Source of the DNA: Macrolepiota albuminosa
Taxonomy: Eukaryota; Basidiomycota; Agaricomycetes; Agaricales; Agaricaceae
Reading direction: 5' to 3'
Length of the DNA: 64,000 nt
NCBI GenBank assembly: GCA_027475525.1
Contig: JAMWFC010000037.1
Span: forward strand, 1,369,419 to 1,433,418
Below are positions 20,765-29,518 of this stretch, in pieces (the stretch's first letter is position 1; the number at the start of each line of letters is the position of its first letter). A program made the translations under genes and the position numbers. The notes under the pieces are model-generated. The model was not told the origin of the DNA. It ran no database searches and worked only from the letters and a program-made list of their open reading frames with translations.

Positions 20765-22774
20765 ATGGCTCATCCAATTCCAGTGAGTGCTTCGTCAATT
20801 TTCTGCTCCGATATAATTGTTTTCGAATTGCATAGCCCGCCTCCACCACGATTCTGGTTATTGGAGGAGGTCCTGCTGGATCCTATGCTGCTACTGTATT
20901 AGCAAGAGGTAATTCATGTTCGTCCTTTGACCAGTCAAGCTGATCACATCTTCTGCCAGAGGGATTCGACGTGACTCTCATGGAACGCGATGTTTTCCCT
21001 CGTTATCACATCGGCGAAAGCATGATTCCTTCGTGTCGTCGTTTCATGAGATTCATTGGCGCTGAAGAGCTCATTAAGGAACATGGTTTCGTGATCAAGG
21101 TTTGATGTTTTACGTGGCGCAATCATGGCCTTCATTGTAGCTTTACAGCCTGGAGCTGCTCTCAAACTTCGGGAGAAAACGCAAGAAGGCTGTAAGGTTC
21201 ACTTATTTATGAAAGGCATTGTTTATTGATGACGACCTCCTAAGACTCGGACTTCATTAAGTTAAACCCCGAAAATATTGTATGGAATGTGGTGCGTCAG
21301 ATGGTTCACTCCTCTTGCCGATGACCGGCATTACCTTGCTCTCTCGTTTCTTAGATACGCACTCAGTTCGACGAACTTTTGTTGCGTCACGCTTCTGCCT
21401 CAGGCGTTAAAGTCTTCGAAGGCTTTGGTGTTACTGAGATCAGATTTTCTGATGAACGACCTCTGTCTGCCATTTATGAGACCGAGGCTAGTGAACCAAG
21501 AGAGATTACCTTCAAATACCTGGTCGATGCTTCTGGTAAGTCGGGAATCATGTCAACAAAGTACCTCAAGAATCGCCGATTCACAAAATCCCTGATGAAT
21601 ATGGCCTCCTGGGGATACTGGAGAGGTGGTGGTCGATATGCGCCAGGAACAAATAGAGAGAATGCACCTTGGTTCGAAGCATTCACAGGCAAGTTCATGT
21701 AATCAACAGTGGAATACTTTCGACCTAGAGACTACATAGATGGGACTGGTTGGGCCTGGTATATTCCATTACATGATGGAACCACATCCGTTGGCATTGT
21801 TCTAACCAAAGCATCTTACGCAGAGAAGAGGGTTTTGGCCCGCAATTGTGTTGACAATCCGATTATGAGACTATATATTAATCAACTGGCTCAAGCTCCC
21901 AAACTTATGCAATTCTTGGTTCAGGCAGAGTTGATCAGTGAAGTCAAATCTGCTGGTGACTTCAGTTACTCGGCCTCTCGTTACGCAGGCCTTGGTTATC
22001 ATATTGCCGGTGATGCAGGAGGTGTGGTCTCTCGCTGTGTGAATAATTGTCAAAATTTAATCATTAAGAAGCGTTTGTTGATCCACTATTTTCGTCTGGT
22101 GTTCATCTTGCCTTCACTGGAGGTCTTTCCGCTGCGAGTACCATTGCCGCCTCCATTCGAGGGGACTGCACTGAGACAAAAGCTGCTGAATATCACAATA
22201 CCAAGATCGGGGTTTCATACACACGGTTCGAAGAAAAAATATCCTGAACGTACCATTGACCAATGTTTCACAGATTTCTGGTCACTGTCCTCGGCGCTTA
22301 CAAACAAATCAGAGCCCCAAAGGAGGATATCTTGACGGAAGTAAATGAAAATAATTTCGACAGAGCTTTGCGACTTCTATGCCAAAGTATGTATAAATGG
22401 TCCTGATAGCTCATTTCTAAAATCATTCCTTGATGCCAGTAATTCAAGGTGCTGCTGATATAGATCCAAAGTTGACACCTCAGGAACTTGAAGAAACTCT
22501 GAATTTCTGCAAGAACATTCTAGCGCCCACCCGGTCCCAGATGTTCAAAGATGAAGAGCGTACTCCCGACCTCACCATGCAGGATGGTTCTATTCCGTAC
22601 CACTCTACTGTGTCTGCAATTGTTGATGATGAAGATGCCAAGCATGTCATCCCTGAAATTGCCGCGAGAAATATTATTCACATCATGCACGGGCTTGTTC
22701 ATTTTCGCAGCGAGATCTTCCACGGATACTATATTAATCTAGTGCGCGGAGAACTGGGGATGCGGGAAGTCTGA
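20765..22774 (+). CDS. Flavin-dependent halogenase, ten exons
   Basis: Exons 20765-20782, 20836-20908, 20960-21099, 21149-21191, 21245-21291, 21355-21688, 21740-22021, 22072-22225, 22274-22386 and 22440-22774 join to 1539 bases, 512 residues plus TGA, with every junction in frame. The N-terminus has the FAD-binding VIGGGPAGSYAATVL and then RDVFPRYHIGESMIPS. The halogenase signature W-x-W-x-I-P is present as WAWYIP at 21751-21768. A GDAG block follows, then a VDP...FSSGVHLA block that completes the FAD site. These enzymes use FADH2, O2 and chloride or bromide to halogenate aromatic substrates, and related mushroom enzymes chlorinate melleolide-type meroterpenoids. Exon 6 ends at a GC donor (GC-AG intron 21689-21739). 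No partner biosynthetic gene is visible. The protein appears intact. Confidence 0.92.
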
Positions 22775-22870
22775 TACACTTATGCACCAGGGAACCCACC
22801 GCGCTTCAGGTTATACATCCTTTACCTCGACGCTGTAAATGTCACCTAGTATAAGAATGGACCAGGAAGT

Positions 22871-23123
22871 TGTAATCCCTAAGATTACGACCACCTAATT
22901 ACTTACATCCGTGACGTTACTTCTATGACATTACTTCTACATACTTTACATCCGGGATCGGGATTCGGGGAACACTCTTGGATCCGGACTCTCATTATCT
23001 CTCTCTCGTGTTTTCTCTCGCTCTCTACGTACGTACGTCGCTTACCGCTAGGACAATATAGCGGGGTTCTATCGTCTGGCTGTGTTCGTTACTTTTCTCT
23101 CTTAGTGAGGACAACGTCCTACA
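22871..23123 (+). repeat. 5' LTR of the chromovirus
   Basis: 253 bp, starting tgtaatccct and ending cgtcctaca. It matches the 3' LTR except for one A/G difference. Confidence 0.95.
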
Positions 23124-23544
23124 CTTTTTTGACGATATCGACTCTTGCTATTGGCTCTCTGGGTAGCAGCACTAGGACAACAGTCTTTCAGAAGATTAGA
23201 TTCCACTCCCGTGGAAACTGGTGTCAAGAGTCTCTGTGGACTATCGCTCGTTTTTTTTTTACGCATATATTGTGTGCATCGCCCTATTTGGAGGTGCCAC
23301 GTCATAATTGTACATCACACTGTCTCGCACACCTTCGACTTCGATTCCTTTGACGACTCGTAGCATAACGCGGAAACAAATAGAGTTGTCGTCACCGTTG
23401 ACTTCTATACCATCGACTACGGGCGAGGCGGTGAATTCAGACGTATCAGGGAATATCCCAATTCCCACTTTGCAGACTCGTGTACGACGTAAACGCGTTC
23501 CTTCCTCCAACAGCTCTTCGTCACCGTCCCCAACTCCCTGTGTC

Positions 23545-26500
23545 ATGAATACCACGACGGACACTGGGCCTAAACAGGCCACCGTAGAGGATCGGTACAC
23601 TAAGCCGCCCATTTTGACTGAGGGCGATCTGAGCCCTGAAACTGCTAAAGATTATGAGACTGCCTGCCGCGATTTTTTCGACACAAAAGAAATAGAGGAA
23701 GACGACCAAGTCCATCATGTGTTGGTCGGCATCAGAGACCATCGTATGCGCGATTGGATTTCAGGCCAACGAGACCGTATTGTCAAACTGTCCTTTGAGG
23801 AGTTTATAAAGGAGATCCGATCGAAATATCTTCCGCACGACTGGGAGCCGAAAGTTCGTATTCGAATTCTTTCGGCTAATTTCAATCATAGAAAGCAGAC
23901 TTTTTGGGATTTCGCGTCTTACATTCAGAAACAAAATTCTCTCTTGCTCGGCACTCCTTCCCATTTCGAACTCGACAAATTACGAACGCAAATTGAAGCT
24001 AAATTGAATTCCGCCTTATCCGTCGTTTATTTCGAGCGCCAATTAGATGCCACAACTAACTTTCATGCGTGGTTGAATAGTATCCGTCTCATTGATGAAA
24101 CTCGTCACCAAACAGAAAAACGAGCAAGGGAAATTGCAGATGAAGTATATCGTCAGGCGAAAAAGCCTCTTACCAACACAAATCGATCGAATGCATTGGC
24201 GACGCAAGGAAGCTCATCCAGTAGTAAAGGAAGACTTCCTCCGTTAACGGACGACGAGAAGCGTTTATTATGTGAAAATAGTGGTTGTTTTCGTTGCCGT
24301 CGCCCTTTTGTGTCTTGTCGAACCAGTAATTGCACCGAGCCGTTCCCAGACCCGGCTAAATACCAACCGCTTACTCAGGCACGAGTCGATGCGGCGAAAG
24401 CCTTAGGAGCTCATGCGTCGAGACCCGTTGCTGCCGTTGCGCCTGTCACTGCTGCGCCTTCGTCTGTTACTGTTGCTGCGGTATTGCCACAGTCGCCTGC
24501 TGGAGTGGCACGTATTGAATCGGTGCATTCCGACACTGACTCAGATGTAAGTAACATCCCTCTTACTGTTCCTCATTTGGTTTGGACGGGCATGATTGCT
24601 GGTCCGAATGTGGAATTTCCACTTAAAGTGCCAATGCTGTTAGATGATGGTTCTCACATTGTCTTGATTGATGCAGGATTAGTTGACCGTTTAGGGCTTC
24701 GCCGTCGTCGCTTAAAGAATCCGTTTTCGGTAGATGTGGCAATTTCGAGTGCAAAAGAAAGAGTGGCTACTACATTGTCAGAATACTGTAAATTATCGGT
24801 TACTTCGGTTGATCAAACTTGGACTTCGCGTACTGTACATGCCGTCATAGCGTCAAATTTGTGTTCTCCTGTAATACTTGGCTTGCCTTTTTTAAAGGTG
24901 AATAAAATTGTCATTGATGTAGACGATCAGTCCGCTATAGACAAGTCATGTAACTATGACCTCTTGAACCCGGTGCTTAGAAAAAAAGACTCTTTGCGAG
25001 CTTTTGTGCCTATGCGAAAAAGATTTAATGACACGCTGCGTCATCGAAAGGAGCTTGCAAAAGAATTGAAATTTGTCTGTGCAATGAGGTTAGAACGGAT
25101 GGAACGTTTAGGTCTTTTTGAAAAGGTCGCTGAAGTTAATGCGGTTGCTGCAGTGCGGAAACGGATTGAACAATTGGCTACACAACATACATTGTCAATG
25201 TTTGATTTAAAAATGAAAGAACAGTTTAAAGATGTGTTTGAACCAACGGTAAATGCTCGAGACTTGCCAAGAGACGTCTTGGCGGAAATTCGTCTTAAAA
25301 ACGCGGACCACTGCATAAAGACACGATCGTATCAATGTCCTCGGAAATACAAAGAAGCATGGAAGACTTTAATAGAAGATCATTTAGAAGCAGGTCGTAT
25401 CCGTCCTTCCTGTTCCTCTTTTGCCTCGCCTGCCTTCCTTATTCCTAAAGCAGACCCTCTGGCGCTGCCGAGATGGGTGAATGATTATCGAGATTTAAAT
25501 GCAGCAACAATTCCTGATAATCATCCAATTCCGCGGATTGAGGATATTTTGCATGATTGTGCAAAAGGAAAGATATTTGCGGTTTTGGATTTGACAAATG
25601 CCTTCTTTCAAACACCGATGCACCCAGGCCACGTTCATTTGACTGCAGTGTCGACTCCTTACGGACTGTATGAATGGTTGGTAATGCCTATGGGATTATG
25701 CAATGCGCCGGCAATTCAACAGCGGAGGGTTACAGAAGCATTGCGAAAGTATATTGGAGTGATTTGTCATGTTTACCTTGACAACATTGTGATATGGTCG
25801 GAAACACTCGAAGAACATCATGAAAACGTACGAAAGATTTTAGAGGCACTGAGGGCTGCGCAAATGTTTGTTAACTTAAAAAAGTCACACTTGTATCAGA
25901 CAAGTATTGATTTCTTGGGTCATCATATTTCGGCAAATGGTATTGAAGCTGACTGTAAAAAAGTCGATCGCATTTTGGCATGGCCAACACCGAAATCGGC
26001 TAAAGACATTAAATCTTTCTTGGGTTTGGTGAGATACATTGCGGTTTTTTTGCCTAAACTGGCAGAACATACGGGAGTGTTACATAAATTGACCACTCAA
26101 GAGTGTGATCTTGAGTTTCCACCATGGACCGCAAAACATCAACATGCATTTGATGCTATAAAACAGCTAGTTGTTGGGCGCGATTGTCTCGTTACAATCG
26201 ACCATAATGATACATCAAAAACGATATTCGTAACTACAGATGCGAGTGACTTTCGGTCTGGTGGTGTGTTGTCATTTGGCGAATCATGGGAAATGGCACG
26301 ACCTGTTGCCTTTGAGAGTCAAACCTTTAAGGGCGCAGAACTCAACTATCCTGTTCATGAAAAGGAGCTTTTAGCCATTGTCCGCGCATTGAAAAAGTGG
26401 CGTGCTGATCTTTTTGGAACGAAGTTTGTAATCTTCACAGACCATAAGACGCTGCTGAATTTTCAAAATCAGCGTGATTTATCAAGGCGACAAGCACGTT

Positions 26501-28275
26501 GGATGGAATTTTTGTCACAATTCGATTGTAAGATGGTTTATGTCCAAGGGGAGGACAATTCAGTTGCGGATGCGTTGTCGCAACTCCCGTATAAAGTTCC
26601 GGACTCAGATAAGGCTATCAGCAACGCGCATGCCTTGGTCGAAACAATGCACGATGATGACATTATTTCAGACTGCATTGGCGCGATATTCCCTGTTACG
26701 ACGGTTTCACCATTTGGAGCAGCGTCCGCACTGGCACATGTTGAAGAGAACAAGGTCTCCGTCTGTGCCACATTGCCCCACTCATCGATAGAAATCGACA
26801 ACGATTTCATGCAGCAATTGAAAGATGGATATGCCTTAGATCCGTGGTGTCAAAAATTGATGTCAGCGTCAAGGGGAATGAAATCTCTGGTGAATCGGGA
26901 TGGCCTGTGGTTTTGTGGCTCCCGTCTTCTTGTGCCGCGTGTGGGGGACATTCGTGAGAAGATCTTTCGCTGGGCCCACGATGCTCTTGGACATTTTGGT
27001 TTTGAAAAGGCTTATGAAGCGTTGCGCTGGGCGTATTACTGGCCTCGGATGAGGCGAGATCTAGAATTCGGTTACATACCTGCATGCCACGAGTGTCAAC
27101 GGTACAAGTCTCCATCTTCTAGGCCCATGGGACCTTTGCACCCCTTGCCTGTCCCGGATGGGAGAGGAGAATCGGTAGCAATGGATTTCGTGGGACCTCT
27201 GCCCGAAGATGAAGGATATAATTGCATTTTGACTATGACAGACCGACTACACTCAGACATCCGTATCATCCCCACACGGACAGACTTAACAGCTCCACAG
27301 TTAGCCGAATTGTTTTTCGAACACTGGTACTGCGAGAACGGTTTGCCATCTGATATTGTGTGTGATCGAGACCGTCTTTTTGTATCGCGGTTTTGGAAAC
27401 ACTTAACAAGGTTGATTGGGGTAAAGATAAAGATGTCGACGGCTTACCATCCGCAGACCGACGGTTCGAGTGAACGCTCGAACAAGACAGTGATCCAGGC
27501 ATTGCGTTTCCATGTTGATCGCAGCCAAAAGGGATGGGTTCGAGCCTTACGTCGTGTTCGCTTCGATATTATGAATACCGTGAACAAGTCCACGGGTTTT
27601 TCACCGTTCCAATTGCGTATGGGTAGAAGTCCACGACTAATACCACCGTTATTGCCTACAACAGAGAATTTGATTCCGGAGGAGGAGGTTGCAAGGAAGG
27701 TCGTGGAAAGATTGGCGTTAGATACTGCGACCGCACAAGACAATATGATACAGGCGAAGGTACAACAAGCTGCGCAAGCGAATAACTCACGCAATGATGA
27801 CTGCGACTTTCGAGTGGGCGACAGAGTGCTTGTGTGCACTAAAGATACACGACGCGTGTTCAAGCGGCATGGTCACAAACGAGCGGCAAAATTGATGCCT
27901 AGGTACGACGGTCCATTTGTAGTCACTGAGGTACATGCAGACTCTTCCAACGTCACTGTTTTCCGCCCAAATGCCCCTGAAGCCTACGGGAAATATCACA
28001 CTTCGAAACTCTTGTTTTTCAATGAGAATGACGCCACCTTGTTCCCGTCGCGCGAGTTTGAGGAACCAGGCCCAGTATTCGCACCGGATACTGGACTCGA
28101 AGAACACTATGTGGACAAAATTGTCGATGCGCGGAAACGGGGTCGGGGATGGCAATATCTCGTTCGTTTCCGAGGTTATGGACCAGAACACGACGAATGG
28201 AAATCGGGACAGGAACTTTCAAACAATCAAGCTCTCGACGTGTGGTTGGCAGGGGAGGGAAGGGGATCTACCTGA
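23545..28275 (+). CDS. Gag-Pol polyprotein of the chromovirus
   Basis: The first ATG of the frame is at 23545, giving 1576 residues; the frame is open upstream at least to 23308 without an ATG. Gag lies at about 23600-24400 with an irregular Cys cluster (CFRCRRPFVSC). The protease has LLDDGSHIVLID at 24643-24654, with D-D-G where D-S/T-G is usual. RT has NDYRDLNAATIPDNHPIPRI, then VLDLTNAFFQ (motif A), then YLDN at 25774-25785 where YxDD is typical. RNase H has TTDASD, then EKELLAIV, then FTDHKTL. Integrase has an H-x4-H...C-x2-C zinc site and the D-D-E set (AMDFVGPLP, CDRDRLF, SSERSNK). The end (HYVDKIVDARKRG to the GYGPEHDEWK block, about 28105-28215) is a chromodomain, which in this class tethers integration to chromatin marks. 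There is no stop or frameshift across the whole frame. Confidence 0.93.
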   Translation: MNTTTDTGPKQATVEDRYTKPPILTEGDLSPETAKDYETACRDFFDTKEIEEDDQVHHVLVGIRDHRMRDWISGQRDRIVKLSFEEFIKEIRSKYLPHDWEPKVRIRILSANFNHRKQTFWDFASYIQKQNSLLLGTPSHFELDKLRTQIEAKLNSALSVVYFERQLDATTNFHAWLNSIRLIDETRHQTEKRAREIADEVYRQAKKPLTNTNRSNALATQGSSSSSKGRLPPLTDDEKRLLCENSGCFRCRRPFVSCRTSNCTEPFPDPAKYQPLTQARVDAAKALGAHASRPVAAVAPVTAAPSSVTVAAVLPQSPAGVARIESVHSDTDSDVSNIPLTVPHLVWTGMIAGPNVEFPLKVPMLLDDGSHIVLIDAGLVDRLGLRRRRLKNPFSVDVAISSAKERVATTLSEYCKLSVTSVDQTWTSRTVHAVIASNLCSPVILGLPFLKVNKIVIDVDDQSAIDKSCNYDLLNPVLRKKDSLRAFVPMRKRFNDTLRHRKELAKELKFVCAMRLERMERLGLFEKVAEVNAVAAVRKRIEQLATQHTLSMFDLKMKEQFKDVFEPTVNARDLPRDVLAEIRLKNADHCIKTRSYQCPRKYKEAWKTLIEDHLEAGRIRPSCSSFASPAFLIPKADPLALPRWVNDYRDLNAATIPDNHPIPRIEDILHDCAKGKIFAVLDLTNAFFQTPMHPGHVHLTAVSTPYGLYEWLVMPMGLCNAPAIQQRRVTEALRKYIGVICHVYLDNIVIWSETLEEHHENVRKILEALRAAQMFVNLKKSHLYQTSIDFLGHHISANGIEADCKKVDRILAWPTPKSAKDIKSFLGLVRYIAVFLPKLAEHTGVLHKLTTQECDLEFPPWTAKHQHAFDAIKQLVVGRDCLVTIDHNDTSKTIFVTTDASDFRSGGVLSFGESWEMARPVAFESQTFKGAELNYPVHEKELLAIVRALKKWRADLFGTKFVIFTDHKTLLNFQNQRDLSRRQARWMEFLSQFDCKMVYVQGEDNSVADALSQLPYKVPDSDKAISNAHALVETMHDDDIISDCIGAIFPVTTVSPFGAASALAHVEENKVSVCATLPHSSIEIDNDFMQQLKDGYALDPWCQKLMSASRGMKSLVNRDGLWFCGSRLLVPRVGDIREKIFRWAHDALGHFGFEKAYEALRWAYYWPRMRRDLEFGYIPACHECQRYKSPSSRPMGPLHPLPVPDGRGESVAMDFVGPLPEDEGYNCILTMTDRLHSDIRIIPTRTDLTAPQLAELFFEHWYCENGLPSDIVCDRDRLFVSRFWKHLTRLIGVKIKMSTAYHPQTDGSSERSNKTVIQALRFHVDRSQKGWVRALRRVRFDIMNTVNKSTGFSPFQLRMGRSPRLIPPLLPTTENLIPEEEVARKVVERLALDTATAQDNMIQAKVQQAAQANNSRNDDCDFRVGDRVLVCTKDTRRVFKRHGHKRAAKLMPRYDGPFVVTEVHADSSNVTVFRPNAPEAYGKYHTSKLLFFNENDATLFPSREFEEPGPVFAPDTGLEEHYVDKIVDARKRGRGWQYLVRFRGYGPEHDEWKSGQELSNNQALDVWLAGEGRGST

Positions 28276-28427
28276 TGTCGGTTCTTTTTCACTATGTCCC
28301 TGCCACCGGTAGCTTTTCCCAAGGGGTTTTTGACGCACCCGTGTGAGCAGTTTTTTTGTGTACTAACATCTTTCCGTATCATTTCATTTTCTTACTGCAC
28401 CAATAATTTTTTTTGGATGGGGAGGGG

Positions 28428-28680
28428 TGTAATCCCTAAGATTACGACCACCTAATTACTTACATCCGTGACGTTACTTCTATGACGTTACTTCTACATA
28501 CTTTACATCCGGGATCGGGATTCGGGGAACACTCTTGGATCCGGACTCTCATTATCTCTCTCTCGTGTTTTCTCTCGCTCTCTACGTACGTACGTCGCTT
28601 ACCGCTAGGACAATATAGCGGGGTTCTATCGTCTGGCTGTGTTCGTTACTTTTCTCTCTTAGTGAGGACAACGTCCTACA
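28428..28680 (+). repeat. 3' LTR of the chromovirus
   Basis: 253 bp, directly preceded by the polypurine tract and followed by the target duplication gaagt. Confidence 0.95.
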
Positions 28681-28685
28681 GAAGT

Positions 28686-29518
28686 GTTTCAAAAATGTTT
28701 CAAAAATGTTTCAAAAGTCATGAGGAAATTCCTGTGTATATTGCAGATACAAACTACTCAGTTGCGAAGATATCCAAAAAAGTTCGTGCTCGTTCCTGGT
28801 TGTACCTGTTCGAAATATATAAATAACTCACAGAATAGGTGTCTAACGTTCGTGGCACAATATGATCCTATTTGGACCCCTCCACTTTTTTAATAATCCC
28901 TGGGTAACCATCAGCGCGCTTACCTCCTTTTCAGTCGCGCTGTCGATCGCGACCTCAATCGAAGGATAAATTGCGTGGCGCGAGTTCACAATAAAATGTG
29001 AATATTAGTTCATTCACATATATATAGCGATATATGTACTTCCTTTTTGTCTCGGAATACATAACATCGTTCATTTTACCTGCACGTTCAGTTAGGTAGA
29101 ACTACTAGCATTCGCCTCCAGCAACAGCACAATCCTAATCATGTTGTCTTTTGCAAACAGAAAAATGATCACACATCACACAGCTTGGCCATTTCCGCAA
29201 CGAGATTTCCCTTGAGGTATAATATAACGTCAATCGAGTGCGTGGAGAATGAGATATGCGAGAAACTTAGACTATGTATACAATGATTTTCCTCCATAAT
29301 ACATAGATCAGTGCTACCTGGCCGCCCAGATTACCTTGAACTCTATATCTTACCCACCAGCAGGACGCGGACTCAGCAACTGCATCATGCTTGCTACTAG
29401 ACTATAGTAAATTCTACCTATTAGTCCTCAAGTATATGAGGTGATGTGGTATCATGATATACGAAGTGGCACAAATGCTTCTCAGATACGAAGTAAAGAC
29501 GGCGAAAAATAGAGCTGG
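28686..29518. other. Intergenic with short tandem repeat
   Basis: About three copies of an 11-12-bp gtttcaaaaat unit lie just after the chromovirus (28684-28720). No gene is supported up to the GH16 stop codon. Confidence 0.6.

Larger units (their letters stand above)
22866..28685 (+). mobile_element. Complete chromodomain Ty3/gypsy element with 5-bp target duplication
   Basis: The element is 22871-28680, flanked by the direct repeat gaagt (22866-22870 and 28681-28685). It has identical-length 253-bp LTRs starting TG and ending CA, a purine-rich tract (ggatggggagggg) abutting the 3' LTR, and one long Gag-Pol frame. Domain order is Gag, protease, RT, RNase H, integrase, chromodomain, which defines a chromovirus. 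The two LTRs differ at one base that I could find (tgacatta versus tgacgtta), so the insertion is young. It lies 96 bases after the stop of the halogenase gene, in the same orientation. No clear tRNA primer-binding site follows the 5' LTR. Confidence 0.95.

Noticed and set aside
23308..23544. Frame open upstream of the chromovirus ATG
   Set aside because: There is no ATG in it. The sequence overlaps the leader after the 5' LTR, so 23545 is used as the start.
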